The notes under the pieces: generated by a model
What the model was told of the DNA's origin: nothing
Seen by the model: only the letters and a program-made list of their open reading frames with translations
The model's database searches: none
Position numbers and translations under genes: made by a program
NCBI GenBank assembly: GCA_937921595.1
Contig: CAKZTD010000095.1
Coordinates: 1-59,159, forward strand
Reading direction: 5' to 3'
From: an uncultured Saprospiraceae bacterium
GTDB lineage: Bacteria; Bacteroidota; Bacteroidia; Chitinophagales; Saprospiraceae
Length of the DNA: 59,159 nt
In this document: piece by piece, positions 7,779-16,661 of the stretch
Layout of the letters: each line of letters starts with the position of its first letter
Position numbering within the stretch: position 1 is the first letter of the stretch

Positions 7779-9467
7779 TTATTTCTTTCTCCAAAAATAT
7801 AAAAACAGGCTACCAAGAAGTAGTAAGCCTAAGACTTTAAAAGGCAAAGAAACATCTCCTTCTTCATGATTGCTTTCTGGTTCTACAACAGTAATTAATT
7901 GATTGGCCGGTTGATTAAATATCACTTGACGATTCCCTCCAGTCCAATTGACAACAACAGAATCTATGCTACTTACTTCTCCTAAACCAAAATGTGCAAT
8001 GGTAGAATTTTGAGACAAATGGCTAGAACCTCCTCCGTCTATTTCGCGAATCATTTTCTGATTGCCAATATAAACTTCCACTCTGGAACCAATTCCATGA
8101 GGTTCAGAATCGGTACCTTTTAAAGCAACTTTGAGCCAATTTCCTTGTGGTGTATCGTTTCTGTATAAAATAGTCTGAGATGGAATCGGATAAGCTAATA
8201 CTGGTTCTTGATTGACAATCAATAAGTCTAAATCTCCATCATTATCCATATCAAAAATTACTGATCCTCTACTAATTCCGTAATCGTTGACACCGACTTG
8301 ACTACCGAGTTCTGTGAATTTATTTTCATGGTTTTCAAAATAAAAATTATTCATCGGTGTACAATTGGGATTCAAATCTCCATTTGCTGCAAAGAGGTCA
8401 AGATCACCATCGGAATCGAAATCTCCAAAATTAGCGCCCCAAGTAATTTTAAAATGCTTGGTTCCAAGTTCTTCTGTTTTATTGACAAACGCCTTCCCTG
8501 CTCCACCATTGACCATGAAATTATTAAAACGAATATTGGTTACAAAATAATCGAGTAAACCATTATTATCGTAATCTCCAACGGCTGCTGCCATAGCATT
8601 TATCCGAAGATCCATTCCTTTTTCTTTTTCTACATATTTGAATTTCTTTTCCGGATAAAGGTTTTCTAACAGGTAATTTGGTTTGGCTTTATAGCCAAAA
8701 TCGTGGTTTACCAAAAGGTCTTGATCACCATCATTATCATAATCCGTGAAGAGTCCTCCAAAACCAAAACCTTTATGCTTTAATCCATATTCTTTGTAAA
8801 CATTTTTAAAATATTTTCCTTTTACATTGAGCAAAAGAAAACCTTTGGCTGTGTTATTCGCATTAACGATTGTCGCATCATTGATTTCATTTAACTCTCC
8901 TTCATAGTCTTGAAAATAATTACCAACGTAAGCATCTGGATAACCATCACCATTAAAATCACCAAAGCTAACTCCTGTACTAAAAGAATTCATTTGGTCT
9001 ATCCGAAAAGCTTTTGTAGCATCTTTGAAAGTTCCATCACCATTATTTAAAAAGAAGAGATTTTTAGCCCTTGGAATTTTTTTTGTCGTGTCTGTTGTAT
9101 TGATCGTTGTGATAAAAAGATCTACCCAACCGTCTTTATTTACATCGGCTCCTGCAACACCTTGAGTCATAAAATCTTTGGTAATCCCTAATCCCGATTC
9201 TTCTAAAATATTTTTAAAAGTACCATTTCCATTATTGAGATAAAGCATATCTTCTTTGGTGCCCCCTGTCAAATAAAAATCTTGAAAACCATCATTATTT
9301 AAATCGAAAACACAAATACCTCCACCAAGGAATCCTTCAAACACACCGAACTGGTGCTTGATCTTAGCAGCTTTAGTAACCTCGGTGAATTTGGTTTGTG
9401 CTTTAACAAGACTAAAGTGGCAAAGCCAAATAAGAAGGAGTAGAAATAATTTTGGTATTGGTTTCAA
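7779..9467 (-). CDS. FG-GAP/VCBS and ASPIC/UnbV protein (CRTAC1-like)
   Basis: The 562-residue product has a signal peptide (LFLLLLIWLCHFSLVKA). Repeated calcium-binding FG-GAP blades follow (DLNNDGFQDFYLTGG, DVNKDGWVDLF, DFNGDGYPDAYVGN, DYDNDGDQDLL, DYDNNGLLDYF, DFDSDGDLDLF, DMDNDGDLDLL), which should fold as a beta-propeller. An ASPIC/UnbV domain lies at about 455-530 (GSRVEVYIG, HFGLGE). The chain ends in a hydrophobic helix plus basic tail (LGLLLLGSLFLYFWRKK), a possible membrane anchor or processing signal. The only in-frame start at the signal peptide is TTG (9465-9467). It begins 29 bases after the stop of the haloperoxidase gene, so the two are probably one operon. Its function is unproven; binding or surface scaffold roles are usual guesses. 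Confidence 0.88.
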   Translation of the reverse strand: MKPIPKLFLLLLIWLCHFSLVKAQTKFTEVTKAAKIKHQFGVFEGFLGGGICVFDLNNDGFQDFYLTGGTKEDMLYLNNGNGTFKNILEESGLGITKDFMTQGVAGADVNKDGWVDLFITTINTTDTTKKIPRAKNLFFLNNGDGTFKDATKAFRIDQMNSFSTGVSFGDFNGDGYPDAYVGNYFQDYEGELNEINDATIVNANNTAKGFLLLNVKGKYFKNVYKEYGLKHKGFGFGGLFTDYDNDGDQDLLVNHDFGYKAKPNYLLENLYPEKKFKYVEKEKGMDLRINAMAAAVGDYDNNGLLDYFVTNIRFNNFMVNGGAGKAFVNKTEELGTKHFKITWGANFGDFDSDGDLDLFAANGDLNPNCTPMNNFYFENHENKFTELGSQVGVNDYGISRGSVIFDMDNDGDLDLLIVNQEPVLAYPIPSQTILYRNDTPQGNWLKVALKGTDSEPHGIGSRVEVYIGNQKMIREIDGGGSSHLSQNSTIAHFGLGEVSSIDSVVVNWTGGNRQVIFNQPANQLITVVEPESNHEEGDVSLPFKVLGLLLLGSLFLYFWRKK

Positions 9468-9496
9468 TATTTTTATTTTTATTTAATCCCTAAAAC

Positions 9497-10840
9497 TTAT
9501 TGCCATTTCAATTCATTCACTCGCTCAGCAATTTTAGCTCCTTCCTCCAAACCAACATCATTATCCTGTGCAGTATGAATGCCACCATAAAACCTGGAAT
9601 CCGCAGTTTCTTTTGCTACTGCTGAAAAACTTTCGAATTTTCTAGCAACAAAATCTACATCTCTGACTTCATCTCGTTCGCGACCAACATGTGCGTCATC
9701 CACAAAAGAAAACTGGTCTCCATATAAATCTTGCATCACGGTACTTGCTGCCGCAGCTTGGATGGCATGACCTGAAGGAAAAGAGGGAAACGGTGGATCA
9801 GGCCAAAAGGATTCCCATTCCTGATCGATGAACTGCGGAATAAAAGTATTTGGCCGTTCAGAAAAAAACAAGTATTTCCACTTCCAACAATTAATAAAAG
9901 CATCGGCTACTGCCATCCCGATTCGAGCGTAAGTTTCAGTGCACTTCATCAATGAAGGCTGCTTGGCTTTGATGGCAATTGTTGCGATGTAATAGGAATG
10001 TCCGGGAGGTGTAAAAGTATCATCCGGATCGTCTCCCCACCAAAGTGCAGCTTCTTTTTCAGCCAAGGTCAGGGTTTTATCTTTTTCATACACCGCTAAA
10101 AATTGTTGATAGTAAGGGGAGTTTTTAGTGGTATCATATTCGATCATTATTGGATCAGGAAGATTGGAATTTTCTTTTAAAAAGGTCCGATTTTTTCCCC
10201 AGTAAGGATGGAGCGGATGATGACTAAATGACTGCGCAAACAAAGGTGGCTTCCAAGAACCTGGATAAACGTCATGCTTCCATTTTTTATCAAAATTCTT
10301 TAAATAGCCCCGATGTCCGCCATCGTTCTTTGACCATTCAAAAATACTATTTGCAATAGATTGGCCAAATGCTTTTGAACGATTCGCAGTTTTTTTATCA
10401 TTTATCTTTTTGGCGAAACTATCGAAAATTAATTGTTCTAATGAATCTATTTTTACTTTGTTGCTATCTGCAGTTTGGGTATAAATATTTCTGAGAATTT
10501 CTGCTTGTCCGGCATTTAGAGAAAGAATCCAATCATAGTTTTTATCCAATTCTGGCAATGGAAGTTTTTCCAAAGCATTCAATTGACCAGCTAAAGAATT
10601 GTAATTTTTATCAGCATGGACATAGGATTCGTACATCGTCAATCCGATATAACCGAAACAGCGAGATGCAAAAGTGGGTGTGTTTGCAGGTGTGTGTTTT
10701 GTAATGTGCATGGTGAGTTCTGCCCATTTTACTGCGACTTCTTGTTCGGTAAAATGAACGGTTTCTTTTTGTGTACAATCACTCAAAAAGAAGATAACGT
10801 AAAAAATAATTGTAAAATTTATAAGATTTTTTTTGAACAA
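9497..10840 (-). CDS. Vanadium-dependent haloperoxidase / PAP2-type lipoprotein
   Basis: The 447-residue product begins with a lipoprotein signal (VIFFLSDC). All three parts of the vanadate/phosphate pocket are visible: KYLFFSERP (K-x6-RP) near 320, FPSGHA near 353, and SRFYGGIHTAQD (SR-x5-H-x3-D) near 417-428. Members of this family either oxidise halides with peroxide or act as acid phosphatases; the sequence alone does not decide. The start is TTG at 10838-10840, with an in-frame stop just before it. It is followed at 29 bases by the FG-GAP/UnbV gene. The structured repeat at 10917-11000 separates it from the larger FG-GAP gene upstream. An outer-membrane or periplasmic location is inferred from the lipobox. 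Confidence 0.88.
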   Translation of the reverse strand: MFKKNLINFTIIFYVIFFLSDCTQKETVHFTEQEVAVKWAELTMHITKHTPANTPTFASRCFGYIGLTMYESYVHADKNYNSLAGQLNALEKLPLPELDKNYDWILSLNAGQAEILRNIYTQTADSNKVKIDSLEQLIFDSFAKKINDKKTANRSKAFGQSIANSIFEWSKNDGGHRGYLKNFDKKWKHDVYPGSWKPPLFAQSFSHHPLHPYWGKNRTFLKENSNLPDPIMIEYDTTKNSPYYQQFLAVYEKDKTLTLAEKEAALWWGDDPDDTFTPPGHSYYIATIAIKAKQPSLMKCTETYARIGMAVADAFINCWKWKYLFFSERPNTFIPQFIDQEWESFWPDPPFPSFPSGHAIQAAAASTVMQDLYGDQFSFVDDAHVGRERDEVRDVDFVARKFESFSAVAKETADSRFYGGIHTAQDNDVGLEEGAKIAERVNELKWQ

Positions 10841-10916
10841 TTAATTGTTTTTTTTTATTGAGCAATATGATTAATGCCGATCAGAAGATTAAATAATATT
10901 AATTTTGAAATAGCTC

Positions 10917-11000
10917 TCAGCCAAGAAAGACGGCATTAGGTATTCGGTTTTCAGGCCCTCCGAACACCAAACACCGTTTACCATTCCGATAAAATTAAGC
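10917..11000. repeat. Structured intergenic repeat, copy 2
   Basis: The 18-base arms at 10930-10947 and 10960-10977 pair almost fully when read on the minus strand, with one T/T mismatch and three G-U pairs, around loop AGGGCCTGAAAA. A T-rich run (TCTTTCTT) follows on that strand, so it can work as a terminator for the FG-GAP lipoprotein gene that ends at 11045. The outer sequence (AAGAAA at one end, TTACCATTC and AAAATTAAGC at the other) is shared with the copy at 5908-5991. This is more than a terminator needs. Confidence 0.65.
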
Positions 11001-11044
11001 GCTTGTATGTCAAATTAGTATCTCTCAATCTCTAATTAGCATTA

Positions 11045-14000
11045 TTAATTTATTTTATAAGCCTCAATGGCTTTTTGATTGATTCCAAAATATAAAGTAT
11101 CTCCGATTTTTATAATATCTTTTACATCACCTTTAAGTTTCAATCCTGATTCTTTTTGAGAAATATATTTAAAACCTCCTTTACCATTTCCTTTTAAAAG
11201 GGTTCCATAATTAGCTGACATTGCTCCGATTCGTAGCTTCATATGGCTATTATTTCCAGCGAGTATCAAGTCTTGATTTCCATCATTATCATAATCAAAA
11301 ATACTAATTGCATGAACCGGTGCATATTGAGCTTCGATTGGCAAAGTTGCTTTTTCAAATTTATTAGAAGAAGTGCTCAGAAACAAAGTGGTCTCTAAAT
11401 CATTGACTTCTAAATGTTCAATATTTTTAAGTTCTTCCTTAGTAAATATATCATTAATCTCTGCATTTGCATAGCTCTGATAGCTGGTAAATTTTGACCG
11501 AAATTTAGATAGCTGTTTCAGTAATTCATCGCGAGTCAGATAAGGATAAGATTTTCCTTGAATGTAATAAGTAAAAATTGGATCAACAGAACCATTTTCA
11601 TCAAAATCTTTATAGAATAATTCTGCCGGATGTTCTTTTGAAACATTGAACTGATTATTGCTGCCATTATTTCCAACAATCAAATCTCCTCTTCCATCCT
11701 TATTGACATCCGCTACTTCAATGGTATTCCACCAACCTTTGTATTCTGAACCGAAGAAATCCATGGTTTTATTTTCAAATTTTCCATCTTGAAAAACAAA
11801 AACGGTCACTGGCAACCATTCTCCTACTACTACCAAATCTTTGTGTCCATCTTGATTTACATCTACCCATTTTGAATCTGTAATGAGTCCTAAATCTTGG
11901 AGGCCTGGAGCCAATTCATTGATTTGATTCACAAATACACCATTGCCACCATCTACCAATAAACCACTTTTCGAAGATTCCGGAAATCTTCCTGGTTCAC
12001 ATTGACCACCAATAAAAATAGCAGCTAAGCCATCATCGTTTACTGAAACTCCTTTTGTGCTAAACTTATGATTTGCAAATGCTTTTTCGTTTTTTGAAAA
12101 ATAACCATTTCCATCATTTAAATAAAGACGATCTGCCAACACATCATCGTTCAATGAAATATTATGATAACCGCCACTTGCTACATAAAGATCAAGACGA
12201 CCATCTCCATTCGCATCAAATGAAATCACGTCAGAATCTTCGCAATTTTTATCATTTTCAAAAGCGGAATTATTCACTTTTTGAAAAGTCCCATTTTTAT
12301 TTTGAAGGTAAACACTAGCAGATTGCCCTTGACTTCCTCCAATAAAAACATCGTCTAAATCATCGCTATTAAAATCACCTTTGACCATGCATGGCCCTTG
12401 ATGAGACAACTCACTCAATAATAAAATTTGTCGATCAAAATCTCGAATATTCTGCTCCGGATTTTTATACTCAATAGGGCTTTTAACTTTTGAAAATATT
12501 GTCTTTGATTTTGGTTTACTTTTGACAATACTTTTTGCCATGGTTTCTGTTAACGTAAAAGTTTGATTCGCAATGATATTCTGTTTCTTTTCAGTTTTTC
12601 CATTTGGCCATCGGATAATTAAAGAATCGGCTTTTGTCGCTTCGCCTAGTCCGAAATGCAATACCGGAGAAACAGAAGAAAGATATCCTCTAGAGGTGTA
12701 TTGCTCGAGCGTTTGAACTTTATCACCAACATATAGACTTACTTTGGAACCAATTCCCTGTGTATTTTTACCAGAACCTTTGAGTTTTATATTTAGAAAG
12801 TTATTTTTAGAATTTTTATTCTTTTCATTTTGAAAAATAAAAGCTTGCTTGTTTACATTATTTACGATCAAATCCAAGTCACCATCATTATCCAAGTCCG
12901 CATATGCAGCACCATTACTATTTGAAACTTGATTTAAACCCCATGATTCCGTAGTATTTAAAAAATTTAGTTTGTTATTTGAAAACATATAATTAACCAC
13001 ATCGGAAGCTGGCATTTTTTCAATTAATTCTAAAACATTTTCTCTCTTCAATCTTCCTTTTTCAGCAATGAAATCATTCATAAAATTTATAAAATCCAAA
13101 TTGGCATAATCCCGATGATAGCCATTCGTAATGTATAAATCTTTCCATCCATCATTGTCGTAATCTGCTGCTAAGGCTGACCAACTCCAATCTGTATTTG
13201 ACACACCAGCTAGTTGTCCAATCTCACTAAAGGTGCCATCGCCATTATTGAGTTGCAACATATTTCGCATATACTGATGATGAAAACCGGAACGAACATT
13301 TAGATCAAATTTTGAATAATTATCTGGTGCCGTCAAAAGTTTTTGTCGTTCATTATCTTCTGGCAGCATATCCAAAGTGATGATATCTTGTAAGCCATCA
13401 TTATTAAAATCAGCAATGTCATTCCCCATTGAAAAGTGGCTATTGTAAGTCAAACTTTCCTGGAGTTTATTTTTAAAAGTTCCGTCTTGATTATTGATGT
13501 ACAAATAATCAGGAATGGTGTAATCATTTGAAATATAGAAATCCGGCCAACCATCATTGTTCAAATCAGAGATTCCAATCCCTAAGCCATAAGTCAATCT
13601 AGAACCACTAATTCCAGCAGTTAAAGTTACATCATCAAAGCGTTCATTTTCCTGTTTAAATAATCGAACACCTCGAAATAGATCATCTTCTGCTAATGCT
13701 TTGATCGTACTCACTTCATTTAAAACTGGTAATGATTTCGGATTATGATTCAACAATAGCATATCCAAATCACCATCTTTGTCATAGTCAAAAAAGTAAC
13801 TTTGGTTACTAAACCCAGGACTATTTAAACCATATTTTGCAGCTTCATCTTTAAAAAGAGGTTGATTGTTTTTATCGTTTCCTTGATTGATAAAAAGCTG
13901 ATTCATTCGTTTTTGATCTGGCAATGAACCGGAGTAACAAAGATAAATATCCAGGCGATTATCTCCATTGATGTCTACGATTGAAACGCCTGTTTTCCAA

Positions 14001-14389
14001 GGGCCTGACCTACCTCCTGCCCTACTTGATGCTGTGATATCCAGAAATTGCATTCCGCCTTTATTGAGGTAAAGTTTATTTTCTTCCATATTGGAAGTGA
14101 AATAAATATCGATGAGTTTGTCTCCATTAAAATCACCTACAGCTACGCCTCCTCCATTGTAGAAATATTCGTACATGAGGACGTTAGTGTTTAGGCCTTC
14201 AGTTAAATTGTTGGAGAAGGTTATATTAGTTTTAGAGGAAGGAAGTAAGGTGAATCTTGTTCCAGAGAATTTTGATTCGGTTGAGTTGCTGGGGTTTGAA
14301 TTAATTGAAGAATCGTCGCTAGTGCAACTGATGATACATAATGATAAAAAGAATAAGAGTTTTATGTACGTTTTTAAAGGTTTTGACAT
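11045..14389 (-). CDS. Giant FG-GAP/VCBS and ASPIC/UnbV lipoprotein
   Basis: The ATG at 14387-14389 gives the cleanest lipoprotein signal (MSKPLKTYIKLLFFLSLC, then IISC) and a product of about 1114 residues; an in-frame ATG six codons upstream is also possible. At least a dozen FG-GAP motifs (for example DFNGDKLIDIYF, DINGDNRLDIYL, DYDNDGWKDLYI, DANGDGRLDLYV, DVNKDGRGDLIV, DYDNDGNQDLIL) lie on both sides of an ASPIC/UnbV domain at about 540-610. This suggests two beta-propellers joined by UnbV. The gene follows SusC and SusD on the same strand; RagB/SusD loci of this group often carry such proteins. A binding or scaffolding role at the cell surface is inferred. Tandem hairpins and a REP-like element separate it from SusD, so it may have its own promoter. 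Confidence 0.88.
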   Translation of the reverse strand: MSKPLKTYIKLLFFLSLCIISCTSDDSSINSNPSNSTESKFSGTRFTLLPSSKTNITFSNNLTEGLNTNVLMYEYFYNGGGVAVGDFNGDKLIDIYFTSNMEENKLYLNKGGMQFLDITASSRAGGRSGPWKTGVSIVDINGDNRLDIYLCYSGSLPDQKRMNQLFINQGNDKNNQPLFKDEAAKYGLNSPGFSNQSYFFDYDKDGDLDMLLLNHNPKSLPVLNEVSTIKALAEDDLFRGVRLFKQENERFDDVTLTAGISGSRLTYGLGIGISDLNNDGWPDFYISNDYTIPDYLYINNQDGTFKNKLQESLTYNSHFSMGNDIADFNNDGLQDIITLDMLPEDNERQKLLTAPDNYSKFDLNVRSGFHHQYMRNMLQLNNGDGTFSEIGQLAGVSNTDWSWSALAADYDNDGWKDLYITNGYHRDYANLDFINFMNDFIAEKGRLKRENVLELIEKMPASDVVNYMFSNNKLNFLNTTESWGLNQVSNSNGAAYADLDNDGDLDLIVNNVNKQAFIFQNEKNKNSKNNFLNIKLKGSGKNTQGIGSKVSLYVGDKVQTLEQYTSRGYLSSVSPVLHFGLGEATKADSLIIRWPNGKTEKKQNIIANQTFTLTETMAKSIVKSKPKSKTIFSKVKSPIEYKNPEQNIRDFDRQILLLSELSHQGPCMVKGDFNSDDLDDVFIGGSQGQSASVYLQNKNGTFQKVNNSAFENDKNCEDSDVISFDANGDGRLDLYVASGGYHNISLNDDVLADRLYLNDGNGYFSKNEKAFANHKFSTKGVSVNDDGLAAIFIGGQCEPGRFPESSKSGLLVDGGNGVFVNQINELAPGLQDLGLITDSKWVDVNQDGHKDLVVVGEWLPVTVFVFQDGKFENKTMDFFGSEYKGWWNTIEVADVNKDGRGDLIVGNNGSNNQFNVSKEHPAELFYKDFDENGSVDPIFTYYIQGKSYPYLTRDELLKQLSKFRSKFTSYQSYANAEINDIFTKEELKNIEHLEVNDLETTLFLSTSSNKFEKATLPIEAQYAPVHAISIFDYDNDGNQDLILAGNNSHMKLRIGAMSANYGTLLKGNGKGGFKYISQKESGLKLKGDVKDIIKIGDTLYFGINQKAIEAYKIN

Positions 14390-14443
14390 TGGTTGCAAGT
14401 TGATCATTATTTTCTTTTTGTCCTCGAAATTTGGGATCTGTGA

Positions 14444-14514
14444 CTTGAGACGAAAAGAAACAAAAAACTCAAGGCTGTATACTTATTCAACATAAAAATA
14501 AAAAGCCATTGCCC
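14444..14514. repeat. REP-like dispersed element, copy A
   Basis: CTTGAG (14444-14449) and CTCAAG (14468-14473) enclose ACGAAAAGAAACAAAAAA; GGCTGTA and a later AAAAGCCATTGCC follow. The copy at 29946-30028 has the same order with few changes. In both places the element sits just upstream of a minus-strand lipoprotein gene. Similar CTTGA...AAAAGAAAC...ACTCAAGG text is common between genes in Bacteroidota, which suggests a REP-type family. Confidence 0.55.
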
Positions 14515-14628
14515 TAAATCTGGCTTCAGAATTAAATTTAAAATTTACTCCTTTGTCATTAAATAGAATCAGAGATTTTAACAACTACTATTTCTTAAAA
14601 AATCACTCTCGATAGAAGACTTAAAAGT

Positions 14629-14665
14629 AATAAATCTATCCTCAACAAGTGAAGATAGATTTATT
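14629..14665. terminator. Inverted repeat after SusD (probable terminator)
   Basis: AATAAATCTATC and GATAGATTTATT form a perfect 12-base stem with a 13-base loop that can pair further (TCA/TGA). T-rich sequence flanks both sides. It lies about 70 bases after the SusD stop on the minus strand and is likely the end of the SusCD transcript. Confidence 0.55.
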
Positions 14666-14687
14666 TTTATCATTATTATTTTAATGA

Positions 14688-14720
14688 ATTTCATTGATAA
14701 ACTTACATCATCAATGAAAT
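14688..14720. terminator. Second inverted repeat after SusD
   Basis: ATTTCATTGAT and ATCAATGAAAT form a perfect 11-base stem with an 11-base loop, 16 bases from the SusD stop. No good T-run follows on the minus strand, so it may protect the 3' end or assist the next hairpin rather than terminate alone. Confidence 0.4.
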
Positions 14721-14736
14721 CATCTTTTGATTTAGA

Positions 14737-16620
14737 TTAATAATCTGGATTCTGAACTAGGGAAGCATTCCTGTTAATTTCATCCCGAGTAATCGGTCTA
14801 TAATACATTTTGTCTAACCAAGTTCTCGTTTCATTTTCCGTATTATCAAAGACCGTATATTCGTAATCATATACATCTTTGTCATGCCGATACGGAACAT
14901 GAGGAGTAGCTCCAGCTTTAAGCGTTGCTTGAACATTAATCGCTTTGATACCTCGACCGAGGGTTTCAGCAGCAATCATCCATCGTCTTGCATCATGATA
15001 TCGATGTTCTTCATAAACTAATTCTAGTCTACGCTCATTCCGATAGCGGTCCATCAAGGCGTCACCCACATCCGCAATTGCTGGCATACCAGCTCTGTAA
15101 CGAATTTTATTCAACCAATCTCTAGCTTCATCTTCCTGACCTAATTCGATAGAAGCTTCAATGTAATTAAATACAACTTCTGTATAACGAATAAATGGCC
15201 AAGGAATAGTTTGAGCACTAGACTGATTATCAGCTAAACTAGGGTTCGGATCGATGAATTTGCGTGTGTAGTAATGTGTCCGGCTACCGTTCCAGTTTTC
15301 GATAGCGGATTCTCTCGTATCAATACCATTAATAACTCCACCATTTCCATCATCATAGTATCCAGTCTGAACTTGATCAGCGGGATCAATTCCAGCTACA
15401 TCAGATGGTCTTGGTTTCCAATTTGAACCATCATATAAAACAGTTGCATAAAATCGAGGATCACGATCAGCATAAGGATCCGCTGCATGATCTGGATTAT
15501 CCCAATCAAATTCAGAACCATCCATCATTTCATAATCATCAACCAATTGTTGGATTGGTGTATTTCCTGCCCAGTTGTGGTAACCATTTGGGCCATTATT
15601 AATACCATAATGAAGACCACCTAAAGGCCATCTTGACTCTGCTGTAAAATCAATAGTTGCAGTACGTTGGAAGATTAATTCTACTGCCGCCGAAGCATCT
15701 GCAGCTCCACTTCCTCCTCCCATCGCCAAGGCAGTATAATTACTTTGTCCTTCGGCTGCAGAAACTGGTCCTCCAAGATCTAATTTATATCCTGACCCCG
15801 CATCCAATGCTGCTTGAGCAGCATCTTTAGCAGCTTGCCATCTTGCATTTTGATCGCCTGATGTATAAGCTAAAAGATCAAGGTTAGAATAAGATCCTAA
15901 GCTTGGAGAATTAGAAGACGCAGTTGGTCCGTCATGAAGATCAGAAGCTGCATACAATAAGACTCTTGATTTTAAAGCCAAAGCACTAAGCTTGGAAGCT
16001 CGACCAGGTGTCTCACCAGCTGCATCCAATGCTGTGATCGCTGCATCTAAATCAGCAACAATAAAATCAACACATTCCGCATATGTATTTCTGGAAACAC
16101 TGTAATCTTCTCCCAAACCATAAGGGCGGCTGATCAAAGGTACACCACCAAAAAATCTTAGTAATTGTTGATAGTAATATGCTCTTAAAAAATGTGCTTC
16201 CCCAGTCAATCGAGTTTTTAAATCCTCGTTGATAGATGCTGCAGGTAATTCCGTCAAAGCAATATTTGCTTGCCTGATTGCTAAGTACATATCATTCCAA
16301 GCATAAGTAGCGCTCATAAAAGCCAGGTTAGTTGGGCTTTCTGTTCCTTCATTTAGTGGAGGAATCGGACGACCAGCATGCGTAAACATGGCCTCATCCG
16401 TAAATGCAGCTAGTGCCTGTTCTTCAAAGCCACCAAACCCTAAAAAGGAATAGGCATTGAAAACAAACGCTTCCGCCAATGCTCCATCAGACCAAGTCGC
16501 TTCAGAGGATATTGCATCCAATGGTTGCGTATCCAAAACATCTTTACTACAAGATGTAGGTAGCACCATTAAGGCGATAAGAGTGGCGATGAGCAATGAT
16601 GAATATTTAATTTTATTCAT
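14737..16620 (-). CDS. SusD/RagB family outer-membrane lipoprotein
   Basis: The 627-residue product has a lipoprotein signal peptide (VLPTSC, cysteine near residue 24). The text right after it (DVLDTQPLDAISSEATWSDGALAEAFVFNAYSFLG) is typical of SusD, as are the TPR-like segment EAHFLRAYYYQQLLRFFGGVPL near 145-165 and the C-terminal RNERRLELVYEEHRYHDARRW block near 535-555. SusD proteins cap SusC on the cell surface and bind the incoming oligosaccharide or other ligand. It follows the SusC gene with a gap of 41 bases, so the two are an operon. The ligand cannot be read from the sequence; the upstream GH97 gene suggests alpha-linked glycans. Confidence 0.95.
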   Translation of the reverse strand: MNKIKYSSLLIATLIALMVLPTSCSKDVLDTQPLDAISSEATWSDGALAEAFVFNAYSFLGFGGFEEQALAAFTDEAMFTHAGRPIPPLNEGTESPTNLAFMSATYAWNDMYLAIRQANIALTELPAASINEDLKTRLTGEAHFLRAYYYQQLLRFFGGVPLISRPYGLGEDYSVSRNTYAECVDFIVADLDAAITALDAAGETPGRASKLSALALKSRVLLYAASDLHDGPTASSNSPSLGSYSNLDLLAYTSGDQNARWQAAKDAAQAALDAGSGYKLDLGGPVSAAEGQSNYTALAMGGGSGAADASAAVELIFQRTATIDFTAESRWPLGGLHYGINNGPNGYHNWAGNTPIQQLVDDYEMMDGSEFDWDNPDHAADPYADRDPRFYATVLYDGSNWKPRPSDVAGIDPADQVQTGYYDDGNGGVINGIDTRESAIENWNGSRTHYYTRKFIDPNPSLADNQSSAQTIPWPFIRYTEVVFNYIEASIELGQEDEARDWLNKIRYRAGMPAIADVGDALMDRYRNERRLELVYEEHRYHDARRWMIAAETLGRGIKAINVQATLKAGATPHVPYRHDKDVYDYEYTVFDNTENETRTWLDKMYYRPITRDEINRNASLVQNPDY

Positions 16621-16661
16621 AATTATAAAATTTATTTCTATAAAATAATTTATTTAAACTC

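Larger units (their letters stand above)
14408..14736. other. Intergenic region with a repeat and tandem hairpins
   Basis: This 329-base stretch between SusD and the giant FG-GAP lipoprotein contains a REP-like hairpin element (14444-14514) and two strong inverted repeats (14629-14665 and 14688-14720). It should hold both the end of the SusCD transcript and the promoter of the lipoprotein gene. No additional coding frame was seen. Confidence 0.6.

Noticed and set aside
7800-14400. Periodic GATGGTGATTTAGA-like motifs on the plus strand as regulatory repeats
   Set aside because: They are the antisense of FG-GAP calcium-binding motifs (DxDxDG), which explains the period and composition.
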